Shown one piece after another: positions 9,280 through 18,683 of a stretch of 64,000 bases of DNA. How positions within the stretch are numbered: the first letter of the stretch is position 1; each line of letters starts with the position of its first letter. The notes under the pieces were generated by a model. That model was not told the origin of the DNA, searched no databases, and worked only from the letters and a program-made list of their open reading frames with translations. Where the stretch lies: assembly GCA_900539715.1 (NCBI GenBank), contig UQDA01000005.1:66459-130458 (forward strand). Reading direction: 5' to 3'. This DNA is from an uncultured Lachnospiraceae bacterium. Lineage in GTDB: Bacteria > Bacillota > Clostridia > Lachnospirales > Lachnospiraceae. Both the position numbers and the translations under genes were made by a program.

Positions 9280-10467
9280 ATGGATAAACGTTTATTTACT
9301 TCTGAGTCTGTAACAGAGGGACATCCCGACAAAATGTGCGATGCTATCTCCGATGCGATACTGGACGCGCTGATGGCAAAGGACCCGATGAGCCGCGTGG
9401 CATGTGAGACTGCGAGCTGCACAGGCTTTGTGCTCGTAACAGGCGAGATAACGACCAACGCATATGTGGATATTCCGAAGCTTGTTCGTGATACGGTGAA
9501 GGAGATAGGCTATGATAAGTCCGAATACGGCTTTGACGGAAACACCTGCGCGGTCATGGTTTCTATCGACGAGCAGTCTTCCGATATCGCGATGGGCGTA
9601 GACAAGGCTCTGGAAGCAAAAGAAAACCAGATGTCCGATGAGGAGCTGGAGGCGATAGGCGCAGGCGACCAGGGCATGATGTTCGGTTACGCGACCAACG
9701 AGACGGAAGAGTATATGCCCTATCCTATCTCGCTTGCGCATAAGCTTGCAAAACAGCTTACCAAGGTGAGAAAAGACGGCACGCTGACCTATTTGAGACC
9801 GGACGGAAAGAGCCAGGTTTCTGTAGAATATGATGAGAACAATAAGCCCGTCCGTCTGGAGGCAGTCGTTCTTTCCACACAGCATGACCCCGATGTGACA
9901 CAGGAACAGATTCATGAAGATATCAAAAAGTATGTATTTGATCCGATACTCCCGCAGGAGCTTATTGATGATAATACAAAATTCTTCATCAATCCGACCG
10001 GACGTTTCGTTATCGGCGGACCTCACGGCGATGCAGGTCTGACGGGACGTAAAATCATCGTAGACACCTATGGCGGTTATGCACGTCATGGCGGCGGCGC
10101 TTTCTCCGGTAAGGACTGCACGAAGGTTGACAGAAGTGCGGCTTACGCAGCGCGTTATGTTGCAAAGAACATCGTTGCGGCAGGTCTGGCTGACAAGTGT
10201 GAGATTCAGCTTTCTTATGCGATTGGCGTTGCACAGCCGACTTCCATTATGGTGGATACGTTCGGAACAGGAAAGATTTCTGATGAGAAGCTGGTAGAGA
10301 TCATTCGTGAGAACTTTGATCTGCGTCCGGCAGGCATCATCAAGATGCTGGATCTGCGTCGCCCGATCTACAAGCAGACCGCAGCTTACGGCCACTTTGG
10401 CAGAAACGATCTGGATCTTCCCTGGGAGAAGCTGGATAAGGCGGAAGAACTGAAGAAATATCTGTAA
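9280..10467 (+). CDS. metK: S-adenosylmethionine synthetase
   Basis: Makes S-adenosylmethionine from methionine and ATP in the cytoplasm. The 395-residue product has the family landmarks GHPDKMCDAISDAILD at the N-terminus, GAGDQGMMFGYA near 126 and the phosphate loop GGYARHGGGAFSGKD near 265. Length and motifs are normal. The start has an AAGGAGG ribosome site. It sits directly behind an S-box riboswitch, giving feedback control by its own product. An 11-bp terminator follows the stop. Confidence 0.98.
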   Translation: MDKRLFTSESVTEGHPDKMCDAISDAILDALMAKDPMSRVACETASCTGFVLVTGEITTNAYVDIPKLVRDTVKEIGYDKSEYGFDGNTCAVMVSIDEQSSDIAMGVDKALEAKENQMSDEELEAIGAGDQGMMFGYATNETEEYMPYPISLAHKLAKQLTKVRKDGTLTYLRPDGKSQVSVEYDENNKPVRLEAVVLSTQHDPDVTQEQIHEDIKKYVFDPILPQELIDDNTKFFINPTGRFVIGGPHGDAGLTGRKIIVDTYGGYARHGGGAFSGKDCTKVDRSAAYAARYVAKNIVAAGLADKCEIQLSYAIGVAQPTSIMVDTFGTGKISDEKLVEIIRENFDLRPAGIIKMLDLRRPIYKQTAAYGHFGRNDLDLPWEKLDKAEELKKYL

Positions 10468-10486
10468 GATATACAGGAATAAAAAG

Positions 10487-10516
10487 GAGCTGCAGCCGAG
10501 GGTTGCGGCTCTTTTT
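10487..10516 (+). terminator. Intrinsic terminator after metK
   Basis: GAGCTGCAGCC (10487-10497), loop GAG, GGTTGCGGCTC (10501-10511), then TTTTT. One G-U pair is present in an otherwise complete 11-bp stem. Confidence 0.9.
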
Positions 10517-10766
10517 CATTTGATAGGAAAGTTTCCTTTCTGCCGTATCCAAAAACACAATTATGCGTACTCACAGGAAGGAGATTGGCTGAAGGCGATT
10601 ATGTTCGGCGCGGGTGTTCTCCAGGGCGCACACCCTTTGGCCGGCGCAGGACTGAGCTGCCGTCTGCAACAGCCATTTGTCCCCAAAACCGCTTGCTTGC
10701 CCCAGTTATGTGTGATAACATGAAAAACAGACATGGTGAGGGGGTCAGATAAGAAGGGAGACCCGA

Positions 10767-12656
10767 ATGAAAAGATTCCGGAAAACGGAGGTCGCAGCGC
10801 TTACAGCATCCTGCGCACTGCTTCTGGCAGTAAGCGGCGGCTGGCTGGCGCGCGCAGGACAGCAGGAGGAAGAAGAGCGGACGGCATGGCTGGAAAACAG
10901 CTTTTATATAGATACGCTCTCGATAGACGTAAAAAGCTCCGGCATGAAGGAAAAGATAAAGGGCTGGCACGACTGGCGGGACGGCGTTTTTTATGTGGCG
11001 CTCCCGTCGTATGCGGACGGGGAGGTAAAGCTGGACTGGAAGTATGCGGACAGCCTTTTTATCGACGGGAAAAAACAGAAAAAGGGAAAATGGAAGTATG
11101 AGACCGGGCGGCGCTATCTGTTTTCCTTTGTATACGACGGAGAGACCGCGGAGGAATTTTCTGTGGAATTGGTCGAGAGCGGGAATATGCCGACTGTTTT
11201 TATCAATACGGAGTCCGGCTCGATGGAAAACGTGGATGCGGACAGGCAAAACCGTGAAACGGGCGTTTTTTATCTGCTGGATGAGGTGGGAGAGCTTCAG
11301 ACGTCGGATTCCCTTACCTATATCAAGGGAAGGGGCAACACCACATGGGAGCAGGATAAAAAGCCGTACAGCATCAAGCTTGCGAACAGCCACGGGATAC
11401 TCGGGATGGACGCGTCGAGAAGATGGGAGCTTCTGGCGAATTATTACGACGGGAGCAATATGCGGAATGCGCTGATGCTGGGGCTGGCAAAGGATGCCGG
11501 CCTGGAATATACGCCGGATGCGAAATGGGTGGATGTGTATCTGAACGGCGTTTATCAGGGGCTTTACCAGCTTGGCGAAAAGGTGGAGACCGGGGCGGGA
11601 CGTGTGGATATCGCAGTATCTGAAAGCGGTTCGGAGGAAACGGGCTGGCTGTTTTTGATGGAGGATGCGAGCCGCTATAGTGTAGCGTCTGGCGGGAAAT
11701 TTTCCACGGACGGCGGGCAGACGCTTGTGGTCAAAAATCCTGAGAATGCGGGCGAGGCTCAGTTAAAGGGGCTGGAAAGCCTCGTTCAGGGCTTTGAAAA
11801 CGCGGCGGTTTCGGATGCCGGAAAGGCGCTGGAAGAGTATATTGACGTGGATTCCTTTGTGAAAAAATATCTTATTGAGGAAATCGCCAAAAACTCCGAT
11901 GCGGTGACGAACAGCCAGTATTTTTATAAGAAGGCGGAAGAGCCTGTGCTGTATGCGGGACCGGCATGGGATTATGATAACGCGCTGGGGCATACGAACG
12001 AGGAGGCGATGGACCCGTATGGGCTGATGCTGGACAAGATCCGCGACGGGAATTCGAATCTGTGGTATGGCTCTCTCTGCGGACGGCAGGATTTTGCACG
12101 GCGGGTCAGGGAAGTCTATGCAGATGTATTTTCAGGGCTTTTGGAGGAGGCTGTTTCTGAAAAGATAGAAGGCTGGCGGGAGCTTCTGCGTCCGGCGGCG
12201 CAGATGGACGAGCTGCGCTGGCAGCAGTATGGAAAGGATTTCCGGTATCGGGTATGCGAGGATTATGACGCGTATGTGGATTATCTGAAAATATTTCTGC
12301 AGGAGCGGAAAGCGTTTCTGGACAGCGTCTATATCGACGGAGCGGTCTGGAACAGGATACGGTTTGACCGCGGGGAGCTTTACAGCTATGTGGACCTGTA
12401 CGCGATGCAGGGAAGCGCCGGGAGGCCTGCGCCGGACTGCTCGGACCTGGAGTGGGACGGGAAGCATATTACCGGATGGTATCATGAGGACGGTACGCCC
12501 TACGACCCGGCAAAAATGGTGGACGGGGATATGACGGTATACGCCCGCTGGGAAGCGGCGGACACAGTTGCGGATGGAGCTGTATCGCCGGAAGCAGGCT
12601 CTGGACCGGAAGAGGAAGCCGGGCTCACAGAGACGGGAGGTGAAGGAGAGACATGA
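10767..12656 (+). CDS. Secreted CotH kinase family protein
   Basis: A 629-residue exported protein with a signal-type hydrophobic segment at about residues 8-26. The CotH domain spans about 180-545: KGRGNTTWEQDKKPYSIKL near 188, WELLANYYDGSNMRNA near 220 and the metal-binding-type WDYDNALG near 401. In Bacillus, CotH is an atypical kinase that phosphorylates spore coat proteins. The homologues outside spores have unknown targets. Near the C-terminus (about 555-595) is a short InlB/Listeria-Bacteroides-type repeat (ITGWYHEDGTPYDPAKMVDGDMTVYARW without its first residues), then an acidic tail. The stop overlaps the VTC gene by four bases (ATGA), and the DUF4956 gene follows, so this is a tight operon. 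Confidence 0.9.
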   Translation: MKRFRKTEVAALTASCALLLAVSGGWLARAGQQEEEERTAWLENSFYIDTLSIDVKSSGMKEKIKGWHDWRDGVFYVALPSYADGEVKLDWKYADSLFIDGKKQKKGKWKYETGRRYLFSFVYDGETAEEFSVELVESGNMPTVFINTESGSMENVDADRQNRETGVFYLLDEVGELQTSDSLTYIKGRGNTTWEQDKKPYSIKLANSHGILGMDASRRWELLANYYDGSNMRNALMLGLAKDAGLEYTPDAKWVDVYLNGVYQGLYQLGEKVETGAGRVDIAVSESGSEETGWLFLMEDASRYSVASGGKFSTDGGQTLVVKNPENAGEAQLKGLESLVQGFENAAVSDAGKALEEYIDVDSFVKKYLIEEIAKNSDAVTNSQYFYKKAEEPVLYAGPAWDYDNALGHTNEEAMDPYGLMLDKIRDGNSNLWYGSLCGRQDFARRVREVYADVFSGLLEEAVSEKIEGWRELLRPAAQMDELRWQQYGKDFRYRVCEDYDAYVDYLKIFLQERKAFLDSVYIDGAVWNRIRFDRGELYSYVDLYAMQGSAGRPAPDCSDLEWDGKHITGWYHEDGTPYDPAKMVDGDMTVYARWEAADTVADGAVSPEAGSGPEEEAGLTETGGEGET

Positions 12657-13348
12657 AAGAAGAAGGAGGCGTCTGGCGGCATGAGCTGAAATTTGTATGC
12701 ACCGTGCCGCAGCTGCGCATCATTGAAAGCAGGATAAGGCCGCTGCTCATGCCCGACCCCCATACGGGACCGGACGGCAGCTACCGCATCAGCAGCGTCT
12801 ATTTTGACGATCAGTGGGATACCTGTTTTTATGAAAATGAGGACGGGACAGACCCGAGGGAGAAGTTCCGCATCAGGATATATAATGGAAGCGATGCAAA
12901 GATAACGCTGGAGCTAAAGCAGAAGCTTCGCGGAAAAACGCGCAAGCTGAGCTGCCCGCTGAACCGCATGGACTGCACGAGGGCACTGCGCGGCGAAACG
13001 CTGGAGGATTCCGACGGTCTGCCGCCGGTACTGCGCAAATTTATCCTGCAGCAAAAAGAAAGACGGCTTTTGCCGAAGGTGATAGTAGAGTATGAAAGGG
13101 TGCCGTATATTTTCCGGCTGGGAAATGTTCGGGTGACGCTGGACCAGAACATCTCCTCATCGTCGGAGATGGAGAAATTTCTGGAGGGCGGCTATATGAG
13201 GCGGCCTGTGATGCCGGCGGGGCGGCATGTGTTGGAAGTAAAATATGATGAATTCCTGCCGGACCCGGTGCGTCAGCTCCTTGCGCTGGAAACGCTGCAG
13301 AGGACATCCTATTCAAAGTATTACATATGCAGACAGTTTGATATCTGA
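12653..13348 (+). CDS. VTC domain protein (polyphosphate polymerase-like)
   Basis: A 231-residue soluble protein of the VTC/TTM fold known from yeast Vtc4, which makes polyphosphate from ATP. The paired charged residues of the tunnel are all visible: E11 and K13 (HELKF), R73 and R75 (EKFRIRIY), E87/K89 with K91, K95 and K98 (TLELKQKLRGKTRKL), E147/R149 (VEYERV), R160 with D164, and E195/K197 (LEVKY). This supports an intact triphosphate-binding tunnel. Polymerase activity itself is inferred. It starts inside the CotH stop codon and lies 55 bases ahead of the DUF4956 membrane gene. Confidence 0.88.
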   Translation: MKEEGGVWRHELKFVCTVPQLRIIESRIRPLLMPDPHTGPDGSYRISSVYFDDQWDTCFYENEDGTDPREKFRIRIYNGSDAKITLELKQKLRGKTRKLSCPLNRMDCTRALRGETLEDSDGLPPVLRKFILQQKERRLLPKVIVEYERVPYIFRLGNVRVTLDQNISSSSEMEKFLEGGYMRRPVMPAGRHVLEVKYDEFLPDPVRQLLALETLQRTSYSKYYICRQFDI

Positions 13349-13403
13349 CAAATAACAGGAAATGATGACAGTCGCCTGTGCGGCCTGGGGAAAGGAAGAA
13401 AAA

Positions 13404-14078
13404 ATGGGATTCGGAGATATTTTTAAAAAATCTTTTTTGAACGGCTTTTATGATACGGGCATGGAGCTGCCGACGGTTTTGTTAAGCCTCGGCGTGACCT
13501 GCCTTCTGGCGCTTTATATTTTTTTCGCATACCGCCTTTTGACACGAAAAACCTTTTATAATAAGAATTTCGGCATTTCGCTGGCGGCGCTGGCCATCAT
13601 CACGGCGGCTATCATTATGACGATACAGTCCAGCATTGTCATCTCCCTTGGTATGGTAGGCGCGCTGTCCATCGTCCGTTTCAGGACGGCGGTTAAAGAG
13701 CCGATGGACCTGGTATTTTTATTCTGGTCCATCAGTACGGGCATCATCTGCGGCGCAAATCTGTATCTGCTCGGAGTCGTGGCGTGCCTTGTTGTGACGG
13801 TGGCTCTGTTTGTGTTAGATCTGATACCTGTGACAAAGGCGCCAATGCTCCTTATCGTGAACAGCTCCGATACGGACGGCGAGGACGCGGTGCTGGATAT
13901 CGTAAAGCGTTTCAGCAAATACTGCCGCGTAAAATCCAGGACCGTGAGCGCAGGGCGCTTAGACCTCGTGATAGAGGTACGGGTTTCCGAGGAAGGAAAG
14001 CTCGTAAAAGAAATGAGTGCGCTGGAAAAAATGGACAGTGTTTCTTTGATTTCGCATGACGGGGAAACAACTTATTAA
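13404..14078 (+). CDS. DUF4956 membrane protein
   Basis: A 224-residue protein with about four membrane helices in the first 145 residues. A signature stretch, MVGALSIVRFRTAVKEP, sits between helices. A soluble C-terminal domain of about 75 residues with a ferredoxin-like alternation of strands and helices follows. The ATG at 13404 is chosen because an AGGAAG ribosome site lies just before it; an upstream in-frame ATG at 13362 has none. DUF4956 proteins have no proven function, but they recur next to VTC and CotH genes, as here. A membrane partner or exporter for the VTC product is a reasonable guess only. Confidence 0.85.
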   Translation: MGFGDIFKKSFLNGFYDTGMELPTVLLSLGVTCLLALYIFFAYRLLTRKTFYNKNFGISLAALAIITAAIIMTIQSSIVISLGMVGALSIVRFRTAVKEPMDLVFLFWSISTGIICGANLYLLGVVACLVVTVALFVLDLIPVTKAPMLLIVNSSDTDGEDAVLDIVKRFSKYCRVKSRTVSAGRLDLVIEVRVSEEGKLVKEMSALEKMDSVSLISHDGETTY

Positions 14079-14091
14079 AAATATCGCAGTA

Positions 14092-14132
14092 TCAGAATCC
14101 GGCCAGCGGTCAGGCAGCGCAGCAGGATTCTG
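14092..14132. repeat. Inverted repeat between DUF4956 gene and pth
   Basis: A perfect 9-bp inverted repeat, TCAGAATCC (14092-14100) and GGATTCTGA (14124-14132), with a 23-base loop. No T run follows, so it is not a clear terminator. Confidence 0.4.
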
Positions 14133-14153
14133 AATCTGCTTACAGGAGGAAAA

Positions 14154-14732
14154 ATGTACGTTATTGCAGGACTGGGAAATCCGAAAAAGGAATATGATAA
14201 TACAAGACATAATATCGGATTTTCCATCATAGATATGTTGGCAGAAAAGACCGGGATTTCGATCGGAACGGCAAAGCATAAGGGGCTTCTGGGCGCGGGC
14301 TACTGGAATGGACAGAAGCTGCTTCTGGTCAAGCCGCTGACCTATATGAACCTGAGCGGCGAGTGCATCCGCGAGGTGCTGGATTATTATAAGGTGGACG
14401 GCAGGGAGAATCTGATAGTCATCCATGATGATATCAGCCTTGAGCCGGGAGTGATACGCATCCGCAAAAAGGGCAGCGCAGGCGGTCATAACGGTTTGAA
14501 AAATATTATTCAGCATCTGGGTCACGACCAGTTTATACGGATAAAGGTCGGCGTGGGCGAAAAGCCGGCGGGATACGATCTGGCAGATTATGTGCTGGGG
14601 CACTTCAGCGGCGATGAAAGGGCACTGATGAAACAGGTTTCTGAGGAGACGTGCGATGCGGTGCAAATGATTATGGAAAAGGGGCCCGATGCCGCCATGA
14701 ATTATTTTAACGGGCGCAAACAGAAAGGGTAA
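14154..14732 (+). CDS. pth: Peptidyl-tRNA hydrolase
   Basis: Releases tRNA from peptidyl-tRNA that drops off ribosomes. The 192-residue product has the family core: GLGNP with the conserved Asn9, the catalytic His19 (NTRHNIGF), KPLTYMNLSG near 62, the HDDISLEPG loop with Asp92-93 and GSAGGHNGLKNI near 107. Length is standard. A GGAGG ribosome site precedes it. The mfd gene starts two bases after its stop, a pairing widely conserved in Firmicutes. Confidence 0.97.
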   Translation: MYVIAGLGNPKKEYDNTRHNIGFSIIDMLAEKTGISIGTAKHKGLLGAGYWNGQKLLLVKPLTYMNLSGECIREVLDYYKVDGRENLIVIHDDISLEPGVIRIRKKGSAGGHNGLKNIIQHLGHDQFIRIKVGVGEKPAGYDLADYVLGHFSGDERALMKQVSEETCDAVQMIMEKGPDAAMNYFNGRKQKG

Positions 14733-14734
14733 AG

Positions 14735-17700
14735 ATGAAAGTATTATCGGCTCCGCTATGGGAGCTGGCAGAATTTGAAGAGGGAAAAAAGCTTCTGGAC
14801 AGAGAAAAGGCAAAGGTGGCTTTTTCTGGGCTTTATGACTCCCAGAAGCTTCATATGGTATCCGGGCTGAGCGATGGTTTTGAACAGAAAATCATCGTTA
14901 CTTTCAGTGACAGACAGGCACGGGAAATCGGGGCTGAATATGCCTTTTATGACCGGAATACGCTCGTATATCCGGGAAAGGACCTGATATTTTATCAGGC
15001 GGATGTGGCGGGCGGAGAGCTGGTGCGGGAGCGGATGCGGGTCGTGCGGGCGATACTGGAAAAGCGCCCGGTGACGGTTGTGACAACGATGGAAGCGCTC
15101 ATGATGCCGCAGATGCCGCTGTCGGAAATTGTTTCCCGTGTGCTCCGTTTTGATCGAAGCTCGACAGTCGATGAGGAGAGGCTTTCCGAAGCACTCATCG
15201 AGATGGGATATGAAAAAAATTATCAGGTGGAGGCTCCGGGGCAGTTTTCGGTCCGGGGCGGCATTGTGGATATTTTTGACATGACGGAGGAAAATCCGTA
15301 TCGTATCGAGCTGTGGGGAGACAGCGTGGATTCCATACGCAGTTTTGATGTTCTTTCCCAGCGCTCCGTAGAAAATCTGGACAGCATTTCGGTGTATCCG
15401 GCAACAGAGCTCATCCTTTCTGCAGGACGCAGACGGGACGGCTTTGAACGTATTAGAAAGGAAGCGAAGCAGCACGTCAAAAAGCTGCGGGACGCCGGGA
15501 ATATTGAAGCTGCAGGACGGCTCGAGGCACAGGTAAGGGAGACGCTCGAGTCCGTGCAGGAGTTTGGCAGTGTGGTAAATCTGGAGAGCTTTGTCCACTA
15601 TTTTTATCCGGCAACGGAATCGTTTTTGCAGTTTTTTGATGAAGAGAGGGCGCTCGTGCTGTTGGATGAGCCTAAGAGGCTTTGCGAGACAGCGGATGCT
15701 TTGGAGATGGAATTTCGGGAAAGCATGTCGGGACGTCTGGAAAAGGGATATATCTTACCCGGTCAGGCGGGGATTTTGTATACTCAGAAGGAGATAGGCG
15801 CCCGGATTTCAGCGTTCAGGGCGGCAGCGCTGTCCGCGCTGGAAACAAAAAACGAGCTCTTTTTGCCGGAGCGTTCGTTCGGGGTAACAGTGCGGAGTAT
15901 TTCTTCTTATAACAACAGCTTTGAGTCTCTGCTGAAGGACCTGAAACGCTATAAAAAGACAGGCAGCCGCGTGCTTTTGCTGTGCGCGTCAAGAACGCGT
16001 GCGAAGCGTCTGGCGGCAGATCTGCGGGAACAGGAGCTGACGGCATTTTACAGTGAGGATCCGGACCGGGAGGTACAGCCGGGAGAGACGATGCTTTTTT
16101 ACGGTCATGTGGAAAAAGGATTTGAGTATCCGTTGCTGAAGTTCGCGGTGATTTCGGAAGGCGATATCTTTGGCGCGCCCAAAAAGAAAAAGCGGAAGAT
16201 AAAGCGCTACGAAGGGGCGAAGATACATGATTTCGCAGAGCTTAAGGTAGGGGACTATGTGGTGCATGAGACGCATGGTCTCGGCATTTATCAGGGTATC
16301 GAAAAAGTTGAGGTAGAGGGCACGATACGCGATTATATGAAGATATCCTATCGGGATGGCGGCAATCTGTACGTGCTGGCGACAGGGCTTGACGTGATAC
16401 AGAAATATGCATCTGCGGACGCGGCGAAAAAGCCAAAGCTGAACAAGCTTGGTACGCAGGAATGGACGAAGACGAAAAGCCGCGTAAAAAGCGCCGTCAA
16501 CGAGGTTGCAAAGGATCTGGTGGAGCTTTATGCCGTGCGGCAGCAGGAGAAGGGGTTTGCATTTTCCGAGGATACGGTATGGCAGAGAGAGTTTGAGGAA
16601 ATGTTTCCCTTTGAGGAAACAGACGACCAGCTTTCCGCGATTTCTGCGACAAAGCGCGATATGGAAAGTACGAAGATAATGGATCGGCTCATCTGCGGAG
16701 ACGTGGGGTACGGAAAGACCGAAATAGCGATACGCGCCGCATTCAAGGCAGTTCAGGATGGCAAGCAGGTTGTTTTTCTTGTGCCGACAACGATACTGGC
16801 GCAGCAGCACTATAACAACTTTGTGCAGAGGATGAAGGATTATCCGGTGAGGATAGATCAGATGTCGCGTTTCCGCACACCGGCTCAACAGAAAAAGACG
16901 ATAGAGGATTTGAAAAAGGGGCTGGTGGACATTGTCATCGGTACTCACAGAGTCCTTTCCGCAGATATGAAATTCAAGGATTTGGGGCTTCTTATCATCG
17001 ACGAAGAGCAGCGCTTCGGAGTGACGCATAAGGAGAAGATAAAGAAGATGAAGGAAAACGTGGACGTGCTGACGCTGAGTGCAACGCCGATACCACGGAC
17101 CCTTCATATGTCGCTGGTCGGGATCAGGGATATGAGCGTTCTGGAGGAAGCGCCTAACGAACGCCAGCCTATCCAGACGTATGTGATGGAATATAATGAA
17201 GAGATGGTACGCGAGGCGATACTGCGGGAGCTGTCCAGGGGCGGCCAGGTGTATTATGTCTACAACAGGGTCAATACGATAGCGGATATGGCGGCAAAGC
17301 TGCAGGAGCTTGCCCCGGAGGCAACGGTATCTTTTGTACACGGACAGATGTCAGAACGGGAGCTGGAACGTCTCATGTTCGATTTTATCAACGGGGAGAT
17401 AGATGTGCTGGTAGCGACCACTATTATCGAGACGGGACTGGATATCTCCAATGTGAATACGATAATCATCCATGATTCCGACCGGATGGGACTGTCGCAG
17501 CTCTATCAGCTCCGCGGACGCGTGGGGCGGTCAAACCGTACGGCGTACGCCTTTTTGATGTACAAGCGGGATAAGGTGTTGAGAGAGGTGGCAGAAAAAC
17601 GCCTTGCCGCCATTAAGGAATTTACTGACCTGGGGAGCGGATTTAAGATAGCGATGCGGGATCTGGAGATACGCGGAGCGGGCAATCTTCTGGGAGAACG

Positions 17701-18265
17701 CCAGCACGGGCATATGGAGGCGGTCGGCTACGACCTGTACTGCAAAATGCTGAACGAGGCGGTAAAGCACTTGAAGGGCGAGGGCGACGACGGGGATTTT
17801 TCCACGACGGTAGAGCTGGAGGTGGATGCATATATTCCCGGAAGCTATATCGTCAACGAGCAGCAGAAGCTGGATATTTATAAGCGGATAGCGGGTGTGG
17901 AAACGGAAAGTGAGAGCGAAGAGATGAAGGGAGAGCTGCTTGACAGGTTCGGCGAGGTGCCGAGATCGGTAGACAATCTTCTGCGTATCGCGCTCCTCAG
18001 AACGCAGGCACACAGGCTTTATATTATGGAGGTAAAGGGGCGGCCCGGCGAGCTGCGTTTCGTATATCGTCCTGACGCGAAGGTACACGGGGAAAATATC
18101 CCGAAACTGTTTGAGCTTTACGGGGAAAGCCTGAAATTTTTCCCGCAGGGAAATCCGGTCTTTACTTATCAGTACAAAAGGAGTAAGGTAATGGAGAAAA
18201 ATGCGGAGGCGCTGCTGGAGCTGGCAGAACGCCTTATCGGTGATATGCAGCGCTGTCTTCTGTAG
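14735..18265 (+). CDS. mfd: Transcription-repair coupling factor
   Basis: A DNA translocase that pushes stalled RNA polymerase off lesions and recruits UvrA. At 1176 residues it is full length. It has the N-terminal UvrB-like module, a CarD-like RNA polymerase interaction domain (KVGDYVVHETHGLGIYQGI, near 505) and the RecG-like motor: GDVGYGKTEIAI near 655, DEEQRFG near 755, SATPIPRTLHMS and RGRVGRSNRTAYAFL. A TRCF C-terminal domain ends it. Functionally it links to the uvrBA genes at the start of the window, though they are not adjacent. Confidence 0.98.
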   Translation: MKVLSAPLWELAEFEEGKKLLDREKAKVAFSGLYDSQKLHMVSGLSDGFEQKIIVTFSDRQAREIGAEYAFYDRNTLVYPGKDLIFYQADVAGGELVRERMRVVRAILEKRPVTVVTTMEALMMPQMPLSEIVSRVLRFDRSSTVDEERLSEALIEMGYEKNYQVEAPGQFSVRGGIVDIFDMTEENPYRIELWGDSVDSIRSFDVLSQRSVENLDSISVYPATELILSAGRRRDGFERIRKEAKQHVKKLRDAGNIEAAGRLEAQVRETLESVQEFGSVVNLESFVHYFYPATESFLQFFDEERALVLLDEPKRLCETADALEMEFRESMSGRLEKGYILPGQAGILYTQKEIGARISAFRAAALSALETKNELFLPERSFGVTVRSISSYNNSFESLLKDLKRYKKTGSRVLLLCASRTRAKRLAADLREQELTAFYSEDPDREVQPGETMLFYGHVEKGFEYPLLKFAVISEGDIFGAPKKKKRKIKRYEGAKIHDFAELKVGDYVVHETHGLGIYQGIEKVEVEGTIRDYMKISYRDGGNLYVLATGLDVIQKYASADAAKKPKLNKLGTQEWTKTKSRVKSAVNEVAKDLVELYAVRQQEKGFAFSEDTVWQREFEEMFPFEETDDQLSAISATKRDMESTKIMDRLICGDVGYGKTEIAIRAAFKAVQDGKQVVFLVPTTILAQQHYNNFVQRMKDYPVRIDQMSRFRTPAQQKKTIEDLKKGLVDIVIGTHRVLSADMKFKDLGLLIIDEEQRFGVTHKEKIKKMKENVDVLTLSATPIPRTLHMSLVGIRDMSVLEEAPNERQPIQTYVMEYNEEMVREAILRELSRGGQVYYVYNRVNTIADMAAKLQELAPEATVSFVHGQMSERELERLMFDFINGEIDVLVATTIIETGLDISNVNTIIIHDSDRMGLSQLYQLRGRVGRSNRTAYAFLMYKRDKVLREVAEKRLAAIKEFTDLGSGFKIAMRDLEIRGAGNLLGERQHGHMEAVGYDLYCKMLNEAVKHLKGEGDDGDFSTTVELEVDAYIPGSYIVNEQQKLDIYKRIAGVETESESEEMKGELLDRFGEVPRSVDNLLRIALLRTQAHRLYIMEVKGRPGELRFVYRPDAKVHGENIPKLFELYGESLKFFPQGNPVFTYQYKRSKVMEKNAEALLELAERLIGDMQRCLL

Positions 18266-18305
18266 GAGATATGGCGCAGCGGCTGCCGCGGAAAGAGGGA
18301 AAATT

Positions 18306-18683
18306 TTGAAGATTATAACACAGATTGGTATTATTTTTGGAGTATGCTGGGTGGCGCAGCTTATCGAGCGGGCGCTCCCGTTTGCCTTTCCCGCCAGCGT
18401 GATAGGCATGATACTGTTGTTTTTACTGCTTATATCGCGGGTGCTGAAGGTAGAGCATATCCGTGAAAAATCGGATTTCCTGCTGGGGAACATGGCGTTC
18501 TTTTTTATTCCGGCGGGCGTGAGCATCATTAATTATTTTGATGTATTAAAAGACTGGGTATTCCAGCTCATTTTTATCTGTGCGGTGACAACCGTTATCA
18601 CCTTTGCGGTCACAGCCTACAGCATGAAATTTGTAATGTATCTGATGTCCCGGTTTTCCGGGAAGCGGGAGGTGAAGGAATGA
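18306..18683 (+). CDS. CidA/LrgA family holin-like membrane protein
   Basis: A 125-residue protein with four membrane helices and the family motif FPASVIGMILLFLLL, followed by FFIPAGVSIINYF. CidA/LrgA proteins form membrane pores or transport small metabolites (pyruvate in some species) together with an LrgB partner. The start is a TTG at 18306 backed by an AGAGGGA ribosome site; the longer open frame upstream lies within the end of mfd and is not supported. The stop overlaps the LrgB start. Confidence 0.88.
   Translation: MKIITQIGIIFGVCWVAQLIERALPFAFPASVIGMILLFLLLISRVLKVEHIREKSDFLLGNMAFFFIPAGVSIINYFDVLKDWVFQLIFICAVTTVITFAVTAYSMKFVMYLMSRFSGKREVKE

Noticed and set aside
13556..13918. Antisense frame in the DUF4956 gene
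   Set aside because: It has no start signal, and the plus-strand product is clearly the conserved one.
15989..17341. 450-residue open frame opposite mfd
   Set aside because: A shadow of a long, well-identified gene; composition is unlike a real protein.
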